DNA from: Paenibacillus sp. MAHUQ-63
Lineage (GTDB): Bacteria; Bacillota; Bacilli; Paenibacillales; NBRC-103111
Length of the DNA stretch: 64,000 nucleotides
NCBI RefSeq assembly: GCF_028765165.1
Contig: NZ_JARADB010000002.1
Location: 1,547,146 to 1,611,145 of the forward strand
Direction: 5' to 3'
This document shows, piece by piece, positions 42,482 through 50,036 of the stretch. The notes below the pieces were generated by a model that was not told where the DNA came from, ran no database searches, and worked only from the letters and a program-made list of their open reading frames with translations. The translations under genes were made by a program, and so were the position numbers. The stretch's first letter is position 1; the number at the start of each line of letters is the position of its first letter.

Positions 42482-42520
42482 CAAGCCGGCACCGGGTCTC
42501 GACCGGTGTCGGCTTGTTTC
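42482..42520 (+). terminator. Terminator of the exopolysaccharide operon
   Basis: CAAGCCGGCACCGG / CCGGTGTCGGCTTG, a 14-bp stem with one G-U, then GTTTC. The G+C-rich stem is strong; the T run is short. Confidence 0.75.
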
Positions 42521-42615
42521 TATTCTTTTAAATCGATTATCTTAATTCATACTTTTGAAGAAAAAGTTGCCGTGCTATACTGAAATTATGAGTCGAATAG
42601 GAGAGGATGATTTCA

Positions 42616-43230
42616 TTGTTTAAGAAGCTTGCGGCAGATGCTTTAGGGTTAAGTGATATCGGTAAGGTAATCAGTCCGACTGATTTTGACAAAGTAGATT
42701 CTGATGATTATGTCATGCATGAAGACGGGGAGAAAATTTTCTTCATCATCAAATCGAAGAAGGACGAATACTGCTTCACCAACCTTGCCCTAATTCACCT
42801 AGATGGGGATAGTGCTATTAGCAGTAAGCGTATGCTCAAGCGTTACAGTTACCATACAAATGCAATTGCCAATGTGTATCTGGAAACTGCAGGAACGATC
42901 GATCTGGACGTTGAGATCAAATTTGTTATTGGTAACGTAAACTTCTCAATTGATGTGGACAAGAAGCAAATTGAGCAGATCAAAGACTTGTACAAAGCAT
43001 TAATTAATATCTCCGAGACGGTAGCACATAACGATGAACTGTTCGAATATGCGAAGCAAAGCATAGGGATTGCTAAGGAAGCGACAGGTCGCCTCACAAC
43101 ACAAACTACATCCCCAGCCGCCCAATTCGATGCTATCAATGAATCCACCTACAATTGGTTGAAGGGGAAGCACTCCGAGTTAAAGATTAAGGATTTCGGG
43201 TACATCTTCGAACGGTATATTAACAACTAA
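42616..43230 (+). CDS. PH-domain protein of the YvbH type
   Basis: 204 residues. Opening FKKLAADALGLSDIGKVISPTDFDKVDSDDYVMHEDGEKIFFIIKSKKDEYCFTNLALIHLDGDSAISSKRMLKRYSY is the bacterial PH-like domain (about 1-125) typical of YvbH, followed by a helical extension. Cytoplasmic; function unknown in all organisms I know of. TTG 42616 is 9 bases after AGGAGAGG; ATG 42607 overlaps that site and is less likely. Own terminator follows at 43266. Confidence 0.82.
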   Translation: MFKKLAADALGLSDIGKVISPTDFDKVDSDDYVMHEDGEKIFFIIKSKKDEYCFTNLALIHLDGDSAISSKRMLKRYSYHTNAIANVYLETAGTIDLDVEIKFVIGNVNFSIDVDKKQIEQIKDLYKALINISETVAHNDELFEYAKQSIGIAKEATGRLTTQTTSPAAQFDAINESTYNWLKGKHSELKIKDFGYIFERYINN

Positions 43231-43265
43231 CACACTGAATTTCATATTTATTAACATATTGGAGA

Positions 43266-43298
43266 AGAGACCAGTCAAATCATGGATTGGTCTTTTCT
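43266..43298 (+). terminator. Intrinsic terminator after the YvbH-type gene
   Basis: AGACCAGTC / GATTGGTCT stem of 9 pairs with one G-U and an 8-base loop, followed by TTTCTTT. Confidence 0.65.
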
Positions 43299-43356
43299 TT
43301 CATTAAGCGGGCTTCCGTAAAATCAAGTTGTTAGCGTTTAGATGGAGGGAGAGCAT

Positions 43357-43800
43357 ATGGGCGAGAATGAAAATGCGGGAATTCTTTTATTAACAAATGC
43401 GATATTAAAAGATACTAAACTTTCACTTAAAGCCAAGGGACTTTATTTCAATATGATTTTCTTAATCGAAGAACAGGATTTGACCATAAACATGATTAAG
43501 AAAATGAATCAAGTCGATAGTGAACGTTCAATTAAGATGTGCCTCACCGAGCTTGAAAATGGCGGTTATATTATCCGAAAAACGCTTCAAGATGGAGAGG
43601 CTAGTTGGGATCTTAATCGTTCAATGAATAAAAAAAGCAAAAAAGAAGTAACAGTGAACCCAGTAAACGAAACTATTAAAAATCAAACGACTAAGCCTGT
43701 AAGGAAAAAGGTGCAACCAAAGAAAAATTCAACACGGAAAGCAGCCAAAAAAACCGGACTGAATCGTGCTATAAGCAGTTTTTTAAAAGAATTCTTTTAA
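43357..43800 (+). CDS. Helix-turn-helix protein with basic tail
   Basis: 147 residues. Residues 1-80 form a winged-helix-like unit as in replication-initiator/DnaD N-terminal domains: GILLLTNAILKDTKLSLKAKGLYFNMIFLIEEQDLTINMIKKMNQVDSERSIKMCLTELENGGYIIRK. The rest is a lysine-rich tail with PVRKKVQPKKNSTRKAAKKTG, suited to nucleic acid binding. Found in phage and chromosomal contexts; role unknown. ATG 43357 has GGAGGGAGAG directly upstream, ATG 43342 has none. Confidence 0.75.
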   Translation: MGENENAGILLLTNAILKDTKLSLKAKGLYFNMIFLIEEQDLTINMIKKMNQVDSERSIKMCLTELENGGYIIRKTLQDGEASWDLNRSMNKKSKKEVTVNPVNETIKNQTTKPVRKKVQPKKNSTRKAAKKTGLNRAISSFLKEFF

Positions 43801-43945
43801 TCCATATCGAGAAGTTTCTAAATGGAATTGTCTGGGGATTCACCGAGTGCTCTGAGCACTTTTACACGGTAAAAGGCCCATACATAAAATGGATTCTTAC
43901 AGGGCATTTTAATTCAATTCCAATACGAAGGAGTTGAATTAACCG

Positions 43946-44164
43946 GTGCCCCAACCTAGAGACAACGATGGGAAATTAGTTAGTAAAGTTGAAGTGGATT
44001 CGGATGCGAACGAAGATCGTAATCGAGAGGAGCAACTAGATGACTCCTTTGAAGCTTGGTATGAAAATATCGGTGATCAGGTTAAGCAAAAGCTAGATCT
44101 TACGAATGTGCCGCAAGACAATGTATTTGATTCGGCCGTCGATTTGGATGAGGATCCTTCCTAG
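43946..44164 (+). CDS. Small acidic protein of unknown function (72 aa)
   Basis: Not recognised. 72 residues, rich in Asp and Glu (SKVEVDSDANEDRNREEQLDDSFEAWYENIGDQ, FDSAVDLDEDPS), no cysteine, probably disordered in part. GTG 43946 with AAGGAG 12 bases upstream; first residues VPQPRDNDGKL. Monocistronic with its own terminator, which supports it as a real gene. Confidence 0.55.
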   Translation: MPQPRDNDGKLVSKVEVDSDANEDRNREEQLDDSFEAWYENIGDQVKQKLDLTNVPQDNVFDSAVDLDEDPS

Positions 44165-44192
44165 GATCAGATGCATACGCATTGTTAGTAAG

Positions 44193-44226
44193 AGCATTTC
44201 TTCGTCATGAGAAATGCTTTTTTTTG
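44193..44226 (+). terminator. Intrinsic terminator after the acidic protein gene
   Basis: AGCATTTCT / AGAAATGCT, a 9-bp stem with an 8-base loop, followed by eight T and GTTTT. Confidence 0.85.
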
Positions 44227-44243
44227 TTTTTGGGATTATTTCC

Positions 44244-44288
44244 TTAACAATAATAAATTAATCATAAACAATACAAATTTATTGTTAA
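44244..44288 (+). promoter_or_regulatory. Inverted repeat upstream of the DUF2975 gene
   Basis: TTAACAATAA (44244-44253) and TTATTGTTAA (44279-44288) are exact complements separated by 25 A+T-rich bases. Position just upstream of the gene suggests an operator region, possibly looping. Confidence 0.4.
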
Positions 44289-44342
44289 ACGATAAATGTT
44301 GTGTTAAAGTCATTTTATAAATTACTTAGCGAGGTGCTCTTG

Positions 44343-44825
44343 ATGAAACGGGGAACAACTTACTTTTTGAAGATGGCAGTTATTCTAATTGGAATCCCAA
44401 TTCTTGCTTTGTGCATATTTATAGTTCCTAAAATCGGGAATTTTGCTGGAGAATTATATCCAAGTATTGCTTATTTGAAATCTCTCGTATTAATCGATAT
44501 GTACGCGGCAGCCATACCATTTTACTTTGCGCTGTATCAAGCTTTTAAACTTGTAAGTTATATTGATAAGAATCAAGCGTTCTCGGAATTGTCCGTAAAG
44601 GCTTTGAAGAATATAAAATACTGCGCCATCACAATCAGTACCTTGTACTTGCTAGGGATGCCGCTCTACTATCTCATGGCGAGGAGAGTCGACCCTCCAA
44701 TTATCACAGTCACCGGATGGGTCATTATTGTCGCTTCTATGGTGATCGCTGTTTTTGCTGCTGTTCTCCAAAGACTTTTACAGGAAGTTATAAATATAAA
44801 ATCAGAAAATGATTTAACGATCTGA
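44343..44825 (+). CDS. DUF2975 membrane protein (YoaS-like)
   Basis: 160 residues with four membrane helices: FLKMAVILIGIPILALCIFIVPKIG, MYAAAIPFYFALYQAFKLVSYIDKNQAFSELSVKALKNIKYCAITISTLYLLGMPL, GWVIIVASMVIAVFAAVLQRLLQEVINIKSENDLTI. DUF2975 genes are nearly always followed by a small Cro/CI-type HTH gene of about 70 codons (YozG), started at the YoaS stop. None is found here: the 160 bases after the stop contain no HTH-like ORF. ATG 44343 has GAGGTG 6 bases upstream. Confidence 0.85.
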   Translation: MKRGTTYFLKMAVILIGIPILALCIFIVPKIGNFAGELYPSIAYLKSLVLIDMYAAAIPFYFALYQAFKLVSYIDKNQAFSELSVKALKNIKYCAITISTLYLLGMPLYYLMARRVDPPIITVTGWVIIVASMVIAVFAAVLQRLLQEVINIKSENDLTI

Positions 44826-44984
44826 GGGAATCGAATCTATTCTTCACCTTTATTCATCTCCTTCAGTTAAATCATGGGCTACTTAGTCCCAATATATGGT
44901 ATGATGATTTCAAGGGTTTGTACAGCCATTCATACTACGAACGCTGTTATTATTTATTAAATATTTAATCTGAGGTGTTTAGCT

Positions 44985-45680
44985 ATAAAAACAATTGGCC
45001 TAATTGGCGGAATGAGTTGGGAGTCATCCTTGCTTTATTACCGAATCATCAATCAACGTGTGAAAGAGATATTAGGCGGACATCATTCCGCAAAAAGTCT
45101 TATGTATTCGGTGGATTTCCACGAGATCAAGACTCTTCAACATGAAGGGAAATGGGATGAAGCCACAAAAATCATGATTGATTCAGCACAGAAGCTTGAA
45201 TCTGGTGGTTCAGATTTCATTGTCATATGCACGAATACGATGCACATAATGGCAAATGAAGTAGAAGAAGCGGTCTCAATACCAGTACTACATATAGCTG
45301 ATGCAACGGGATTGGAGATTGTTAAATCTGGAATTAAAACAATCGCTTTGCTCGGAACCTCATTTACGATGGAACAAGAGTTTTACAAGGGTAGACTTCA
45401 TAATAAATTCGGACTTCAAGTTATCATTCCTGATGAAGCATCCAGGAAGATTGTACATAATGTCATTTATCAGGAGCTTTGTCTCGGAATAATAAATGAA
45501 CATTCGAAACAGTCTTTTATAGAGATAATTAATAAATTAGTCCAAGATGGGGCGGAAGCCGTCATCCTTGGCTGCACAGAGATCACCTTATTAATCTCTC
45601 AACTGGATTGCAAGGTGCCTATATTCGATACAACGAAAATCCATGCTGAATATGCCGTGGATTATGCTCTGAAAGATTAA
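44985..45680 (+). CDS. Aspartate/glutamate racemase family protein with ATA in place of the start codon
   Basis: 231 residues from ATA, 222 from the internal ATG 45012. Catalytic cysteines are present: C82 in VICTNTMHIMANEV and C197 in VILGCTEITLLI (numbers from ATA). The family opens with a strand and loop like KTIGLIGGMSWESS; here these codons are present and in frame, but the codon where ATG belongs is ATA (44985-44987). GAGGTG lies exactly 7 bases upstream of that ATA, while ATG 45012 has no ribosome binding site and would lose the first strand. Either ATA is used as a weak start or the gene is crippled. Confidence 0.75.
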   Translation: MKTIGLIGGMSWESSLLYYRIINQRVKEILGGHHSAKSLMYSVDFHEIKTLQHEGKWDEATKIMIDSAQKLESGGSDFIVICTNTMHIMANEVEEAVSIPVLHIADATGLEIVKSGIKTIALLGTSFTMEQEFYKGRLHNKFGLQVIIPDEASRKIVHNVIYQELCLGIINEHSKQSFIEIINKLVQDGAEAVILGCTEITLLISQLDCKVPIFDTTKIHAEYAVDYALKD

Positions 45681-45710
45681 CTAAATAGCACAGGATGTGA
45701 ATAAAAAGTC

Positions 45711-46490
45711 ATGAATAATACCGGCAAATTAACAGGTCGAATCGCGCTTGTTACGGGCGCAGGTCGTAGAGCAGGAATCGGGGCAGCCGTGTGCAAAGAG
45801 TTGGCCAGTCAAGGTGCGGATATATTTTTTACACATTGGGATAACTATGATCAGCAAATGCCTTGGGGCAGTAATGCTGCAGAATCAGAAACGCTTCAGG
45901 AGGAAATTCGCTCCGTCGGCGTCCGCTGCGAACACCTTAAATTGGACCTATCCTTACCTGAGAACACTGTAGAGTTAATGAATTGTGTCAATCAGAAGTT
46001 AGGGGAGCCTTCCATTCTTGTAAACAATGCTTGCTACTCGGTAAATGATGATCTAACTACGATTACATCGGAGTCCTTAGATGCTCACTATGCAATTAAT
46101 GTTAGGGCGGTAGTTTTACTTAGTGTTGAATTCACCAAACGATTCATTCAACAGACCGGCGGCCGGATTATTAATATGACATCAGGTCAATCCCTTGGTC
46201 CCATGGCCGGTGAAATCTCTTATGCCGCGACGAAAGGAGCTGTTGATTCCTTTACACGCACGTTTGCTGCAGAGGCTGGACCTAAAGGAATTACAGTAAA
46301 TGCAGTGAATCCTGGCCCGACTGACACCGGTTGGATGACCGCGGAACTTCGGAATCAGCTTTCAACTCATTTTATAGCCGGTAGAGTCGGTTTGCCCAAA
46401 GATGCTGCTCGTCTGGTTGCATTCTTAGCCTCCGATGAATCAGAGTGGATAACTGGCCAAGTGCTCCATTCAACCGGGGGATTCAATTAA
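45711..46490 (+). CDS. SDR-family oxidoreductase
   Basis: 259 residues. Glycine motif in VTGAGRRAGIGAAV (about 14-27), NNACYSVNDDL, Ser in NMTSGQSLGP, YAATKGAV active site and C-terminal DESEWITGQVLHSTGGFN. The glycine loop is longer by two residues (GAGRRAGIG) than in classical SDRs, as in a subgroup of Bacillus 3-oxoacyl-reductase-like proteins. Substrate unknown. ATG 45711 has only a weak site (AGGATGTGA). It follows the racemase gene by 30 bases. Confidence 0.87.
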   Translation: MNNTGKLTGRIALVTGAGRRAGIGAAVCKELASQGADIFFTHWDNYDQQMPWGSNAAESETLQEEIRSVGVRCEHLKLDLSLPENTVELMNCVNQKLGEPSILVNNACYSVNDDLTTITSESLDAHYAINVRAVVLLSVEFTKRFIQQTGGRIINMTSGQSLGPMAGEISYAATKGAVDSFTRTFAAEAGPKGITVNAVNPGPTDTGWMTAELRNQLSTHFIAGRVGLPKDAARLVAFLASDESEWITGQVLHSTGGFN

Positions 46491-46575
46491 CGGAGATTTG
46501 GCTGCCCGTTGTACATTGAGTAACGGGAGTTTAGTTGCAGTCTGCGGGTTACATTAAAACAGGAGGGGGATTGAA

Positions 46576-47052
46576 GTGGAGGAACTAATTAAGGAGTATG
46601 CCTTAGGATACACAATGCTTCGGGAAGCTATCGAAGGATTGTCAGAGGAGGAGTTCCGCTTCAAGCCTGCTCCGGACAAATGGAGTATTCATCAAATCCT
46701 CATTCATGTGACAGATTCAGAGATTTCGTCCACATCTAGACTAAAAAAAGTTTTGGCGGAAGATGAACCGACTCTGATTTCATTTGATCAAGACGCATGG
46801 GCGAATAACTTGGGGTATGAATTATTAGACCGTGAGCAGTATCTACTTCTGTTCAAATTGCTGCGTTCCAGTATGCAGACAATTCTAGATAATCTAACTA
46901 CTGAACAAAGCGAGCGAGTGGGAGTGTATGCCGACCATGGACGGTTCACATTTAAGCAATTAATGGTATACCGCATCGAACATGTCCGCAACCACCTTGC
47001 TCAAATTGAAAGGGTAAAGAAGGCATACCGCGATAAGCAAGTAACCAATTAA
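46576..47052 (+). CDS. DinB-family protein
   Basis: 158 residues, four-helix bundle of the DinB/YfiT type: LIKEYALGYTMLREAIEGLSEEEFRFKPAPDKWSIHQILIHVTDSE with His-type metal ligand H48-like in ILIHVTD, and the C-terminal FTFKQLMVYRIEHVRNHLAQIERVKKAY with the two further histidines of the metal site. Members include bacillithiol transferases and metal-dependent hydrolases. GTG 46576 has AGGAGGGGG 6 bases upstream. Confidence 0.88.
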   Translation: MEELIKEYALGYTMLREAIEGLSEEEFRFKPAPDKWSIHQILIHVTDSEISSTSRLKKVLAEDEPTLISFDQDAWANNLGYELLDREQYLLLFKLLRSSMQTILDNLTTEQSERVGVYADHGRFTFKQLMVYRIEHVRNHLAQIERVKKAYRDKQVTN

Positions 47053-47114
47053 GCTGACCAACATTTGCTCCTCCTGGAAATAGACAATCGTTGCAGCGAA
47101 AGCAATGAAATAGG

Positions 47115-47132
47115 AGCCCTCATCTGAGGGCT
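47115..47132 (+). terminator. Hairpin after the DinB-family gene
   Basis: AGCCCTCA / TGAGGGCT, a perfect 8-bp stem with a 2-base tip, followed by ATTCGAATT. No T run, so termination strength is uncertain. Confidence 0.4.
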
Positions 47133-47165
47133 ATTCGAATTGGCTATGCAAATTATTTGATTTTG

Positions 47166-47194
47166 TTGACACAAAGAATGGGAAAGGTTATATT
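47166..47194 (+). promoter_or_regulatory. Promoter of the zinc-free L33 unit
   Basis: TTGACA (47166-47171), 17 bases, TATATT (47189-47194). A near-consensus sigma-A promoter with the Zur box immediately downstream. Confidence 0.75.
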
Positions 47195-47206
47195 ACTTCA
47201 TGTAAA

Positions 47207-47221
47207 TCGTAATAATTACTA
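47207..47221 (+). promoter_or_regulatory. Zur box controlling L33 and the two genes behind it
   Basis: TCGTAATAATTACTA matches the Bacillus Zur box (TCGTAATNATTACGA) at 14 of 15 positions and overlaps the expected transcription start. Zinc-loaded Zur bound here would block the promoter. Confidence 0.75.
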
Positions 47222-47274
47222 TTTATTCAATGGATCTACCAAGACGTGAGTTGCTTACAAGGGAGGTGATTACT

Positions 47275-47424
47275 TTGCGAGTTGTCATTACATTAGCCTG
47301 CACAGAAACCGGAGATCGGAACTACACAACGACGAAGAATAAGAAAAACAACCCTGAGCGGTTGGAGTTCAAGAAATATTGCCCCCGCCTCAAGCGGGTG
47401 ACGCTTCACCGTGAAACCAGATAA
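47275..47424 (+). CDS. rpmG: Ribosomal protein L33, zinc-independent (C-) paralogue
   Basis: 49 residues: [20 protein letters not shown] then a basic stretch and [17 protein letters not shown]. Zinc-binding L33 has two CxxC pairs; here only one Cys of each remains (CTET and CPRL), the known zinc-independent form that replaces the zinc protein under zinc limitation. TTG 47275 has GGGAGGTGAT directly upstream; the family start [17 protein letters not shown] fixes it. A Zur box overlaps the promoter. First gene of a likely three-gene unit. Confidence 0.93.
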   Translation: MRVVITLACTETGDRNYTTTKNKKNNPERLEFKKYCPRLKRVTLHRETR

Positions 47425-47430
47425 AACACA

Positions 47431-47456
47431 GCCCCCTGGGTATAAGCGCAGGGGGC
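47431..47456 (+). other. Intercistronic G+C-rich hairpin
   Basis: GCCCCCTG / CAGGGGGC, a perfect 8-bp stem with a 10-base loop, lies 6 bases after the L33 stop and about 30 bases before the next gene. There is no T run, so it more likely affects mRNA stability or processing than termination. Confidence 0.5.
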
Positions 47457-47485
47457 CAATTCAACAAAGAGGCAGGTAGATAGGT

Positions 47486-47959
47486 ATGCGCGCTTCTGTT
47501 CCTGATCCTAAAGAAATCACAATTAGCCAACATACCAAAACACGGTGGCACCGCCGCGGGGAGGAATTGTTGCAATGGATGGCACGGGATAAAAATTGTA
47601 AGAGGCCAAAACGTATCGCTGCATTCGAAAATTCGTATGTGGACGAAGAATTGGTCCACGCTTTGACTCTTCTAAACCGGAAGGGAATTGTCACGGAATA
47701 CTCTTGTGCTGGAGTGAGTCCTCTTGATGAACCGGAAGATCATTCTTTGTATGCGTATATGACCTTACATGGCAGCGATCGTTCTCTTGCCTTTATCCAA
47801 GCTGCCATGAAGCGAATGAAACACCGCATTCTGGTCTCCTTTGAACCCGAAAGAAACCGATATGATCTGTCCTCTTTCTATATCGGCCATAACCGCACGT
47901 TCTGCCGGCTGATCCAGGCGTGTGCGGAAGATTTTCCGTTTGCAGGAGTCAGTGAATGA
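47486..47959 (+). CDS. Uncharacterised protein in the Zur-controlled unit
   Basis: 157 residues, not recognised as a named family. Basic N-terminus (KTRWHRRGEELLQWMARDKNCKRPKR), then YVDEELVHALTLLNRKGIVTEYSCAGVSPLDEPEDHSLYAYMTLHGSDRSLAF. The pattern of a helix, EYSC-x-G and an acidic loop before a strand recalls small proteins of phages and Bacilli with a Y-x-CxG motif, and loosely the tRNA-modifying TYW3 fold. ATG 47486 with AGGTAGATAGG upstream. It sits 61 bases after L33 with no terminator and overlaps or abuts the AAA+ gene, so zinc control is inferred. Confidence 0.7.
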   Translation: MRASVPDPKEITISQHTKTRWHRRGEELLQWMARDKNCKRPKRIAAFENSYVDEELVHALTLLNRKGIVTEYSCAGVSPLDEPEDHSLYAYMTLHGSDRSLAFIQAAMKRMKHRILVSFEPERNRYDLSSFYIGHNRTFCRLIQACAEDFPFAGVSE

Positions 47960-47996
47960 ATCTAAACCCAACAGCGTGAAGCGAGGCGATAACGGT

Positions 47997-48827
47997 TTGA
48001 CTACAAAAAAGAATATTCGGCTGCCAAAATCGAAAGGAATTGAGACAGCCTCCGTATACACTTCTGAAGCATGTAAAGAAAAGATAAAACATTTTGTGCT
48101 TCCTGACAACAATCGGCAGATCATAGAAGAATTTATTGCTATTCAAGGGATGAAGCCGAAGTTTGAAGAAGCCGAGGTCCCATTGCCCAATAAAGTCGTC
48201 ATGTTTGGAACGCCAGGTACAGGCAAGACGCTCACAGCCTACTACCTGGCTCACCGTTTGGATCTCCCACTCATCATCGTTCGGCTGGATGCCATTATCC
48301 ATAGCCATCTTGGAGAAACAGGTTCCAACATTCGCAAAATTTTTGAATATGCCAAACTGGCTAATTGCGTTCTCTTCTTTGATGAGTTCGATGCCCTTGC
48401 ACGTGCAAGGGATTCCATTGATGAAGTGAAGGAAATGGCGAGAGTCGTCAATACCTTGCTGCAATGTCTGGATGAGTTTAACGGGGACAGCATCTTCCTT
48501 GCCGCTACAAACCTGCAGGAAGAATTAGATTATGCGATTTGGCGAAGGTTTGATACCCGAATGACATATGAACCGCCAAAAGCAAAGGAGTTACATCTCT
48601 TTTTGGCAAAGCTGCTTGGCGATTCAGCTGAGAATCTCGAATTGATCGAAACCTCCATACCTCTCCTCCAAGGTTCCAGTTATGCTGAGATTGAACAAAT
48701 TATTCTAAAAGCGAAGCGAACGACGCTCATTCAGGATTGCAAGATGAGTTACGATACGATTGTAAATGCCTATAATGCTTATAATCCGGCATACATGAAG
48801 AAGCAGCTTAAGTTCGCGGTTGAATAA
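47997..48827 (+). CDS. AAA+ ATPase (single domain, FtsH/Cdc48-like core) in the Zur-controlled unit
   Basis: 276 residues from TTG 47997 (GAGG 10 bases upstream); GTG 47922 or 47952 would add 15-25 residues overlapping the previous gene. Complete AAA core: Walker A GTPGTGKT (71-78), pore-type IIVRLDAIIHSHLGETGSNIRKIFEYA, Walker B FFDEFD (127-132), sensor 1 AATN (169-172), and WRRFDTRMTYEPP with arginine-finger-like residues. No protease or membrane domain. Classic AAA proteins remodel other proteins; here the partner may be the protein encoded just upstream. The gene lies between two Zur boxes, which ties it to zinc starvation by context only. Confidence 0.85.
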   Translation: MTTKKNIRLPKSKGIETASVYTSEACKEKIKHFVLPDNNRQIIEEFIAIQGMKPKFEEAEVPLPNKVVMFGTPGTGKTLTAYYLAHRLDLPLIIVRLDAIIHSHLGETGSNIRKIFEYAKLANCVLFFDEFDALARARDSIDEVKEMARVVNTLLQCLDEFNGDSIFLAATNLQEELDYAIWRRFDTRMTYEPPKAKELHLFLAKLLGDSAENLELIETSIPLLQGSSYAEIEQIILKAKRTTLIQDCKMSYDTIVNAYNAYNPAYMKKQLKFAVE

Positions 48828-48917
48828 ATTAACCGAGCATCGTTTGTATTTATCGGGACATCGTTAAGCGATGATTGAACTGCTTCTGCGATCTGCTTCC
48901 TGCGTGTTAACGAATTT

Positions 48918-48937
48918 TATAATCGTAATAATTACCG
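48918..48937 (+). promoter_or_regulatory. Second Zur box over a promoter -10
   Basis: TATAAT (48918-48923) is overlapped by TCGTAATAATTACCG (48923-48937), again 14 of 15 matches to the Bacillus Zur box if the last two bases are read as GA-variant, 13 strictly. It faces the remnants of the metallophore/ABC locus. Confidence 0.7.
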
Positions 48938-48948
48938 CTAAGGTGGAG

Positions 48949-49124
48949 GTGAATAACTATTTATCAGCAGACTTTCATTCTCACTTATATAAGTCAGGGA
49001 GGCTCAGCCCATTGTAAAATCAGTTCCCATTCACAGAAGTGGAGAAATCGTAAGTTCTTACATACATACGAACGGAAATTTATCGAAGTGATGAAACTAC
49101 ACATAATCACAAATCACAGAAGTA
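48949..49124 (+). pseudogene. Unassigned coding remnants behind the second Zur box
   Basis: GTG 48949 with AAGGTGGA upstream opens a 22-codon stretch (VNNYLSADFHSHLYKSGRLS, then stop at 49015). Another frame from 49011 reads VKSVPIHRSGEIVSSYIHTN before stops near 49092. Neither is long enough to be a gene. They sit exactly where the first genes of a Zur-controlled metallophore operon would be, so they are read as leftovers of deleted genes. Which genes they come from cannot be told. Confidence 0.45.
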
Positions 49125-49307
49125 ACTGAGATTATCATTGCTGACGAGCCGACTACAGCGTTTGATGCCATCTCTCAATATGAAGTCGTCCAGATTTTTA
49201 CAGACGCTCAGCATCCATATACCCAACATCTGGTATCCTCCCGATTAGCGCTGAGCTACCCGTTCAAAAAGATCATGGAGGAGAGGAGATTGCTTGCTAG
49301 TCGTTGA
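49125..49307 (+). pseudogene. Remnant of an ABC transporter ATPase (CntD/OppD type)
   Basis: One open frame reads TEIIIADEPTTAFDAISQ-YEVVQIF, the Walker B and D-loop of a peptide/nickel-type ATPase, directly joined to TDAQHPYTQHLVSSRLALSY, which is the C-terminal OppD/CntD motif normally about 80 residues further on. There is no N-terminus with Walker A. The piece is therefore an internal-deletion remnant with its 5' part gone. Its TGA overlaps the start of the intact ATPase gene, as expected for neighbouring D and F genes. Confidence 0.75.
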
Positions 49308-50034
49308 CGGTGTTGAGAAATCTTATCGCAAGAACGGATTGTTTTCCAAAGAAAAGCTGCAGATCCTGAAGGATGTCCGTTTTACCTGTGGGTATGGCGA
49401 ATGTCTGGGAATTATCGGGGAAAGTGGAAGCGGCAAATCGACGCTAGGGCGGCTGATAGCCGGAATTGAGAAACCTGATCGCGGGTCCGTCTTATTGGAG
49501 GGACAGCATGTTGCGGATAGAGCGGCCAGATCGGGCAAAATGAGTGTGGTTTTTCAGGATTATACATCGTCCATCAATCCGTTTTTTACAGTTGAACAAG
49601 CGATTATGGAGCCGCTAACCAGCAAGTTTGTAAAGGAGAAGAAGCGTATGGTCGGCCAGCTATTGCATCAAGTGGGGCTGAACCCTTCCTATCGTCATAA
49701 ATTCCCGCATGAGCTATCGGGGGGAGAGGCACAGTGCGTGTGCATCGCCCGGGCTATCGCAACGGAACCCCAATGTATCGTGCTGGATGAAGCCATCAGC
49801 TCTCTCGACGTATCGGTCCAGGCGCAAGTGCTCGATCTGCTGCAAGATTTAAAGGCGGCATACGGCATGAGCTATATTTTTATCACGCATGACATTCAGG
49901 CTGCCGCCTATCTTTGTGACAGGGTGATCTTTTTCAGGAATGGGCAAGTGGAAGAAATCGTTCCTGTCGAACAGCTAAAACATGTTCAGTCCGAATACGC
50001 AAGGCAATTACTGCAAATGCAAATCACGTTGTAA
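49294..50034 (+). CDS. ABC transporter ATP-binding protein (CntF/OppF-like)
   Basis: 246 residues, apparently intact. Walker A GESGSGKS (42-49), Q-loop VVFQDYTSSINPF, signature LSGGE (141-145, followed by AQC rather than the usual RQR), Walker B CIVLDEA with D165-E166, D-loop SSLDVSVQAQ and H-loop ITHDIQAAAYL. Single-domain second ATPase of opine-metallophore/nickel-type importers. TTG 49294 has GGAGGAGAGGAG upstream. Its partner ATPase is a remnant and no permease or binding protein is present, so it is probably a survivor without function, still under the second Zur box. Confidence 0.82.
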   Translation: MLVVDGVEKSYRKNGLFSKEKLQILKDVRFTCGYGECLGIIGESGSGKSTLGRLIAGIEKPDRGSVLLEGQHVADRAARSGKMSVVFQDYTSSINPFFTVEQAIMEPLTSKFVKEKKRMVGQLLHQVGLNPSYRHKFPHELSGGEAQCVCIARAIATEPQCIVLDEAISSLDVSVQAQVLDLLQDLKAAYGMSYIFITHDIQAAAYLCDRVIFFRNGQVEEIVPVEQLKHVQSEYARQLLQMQITL

Positions 50035-50036
50035 GG

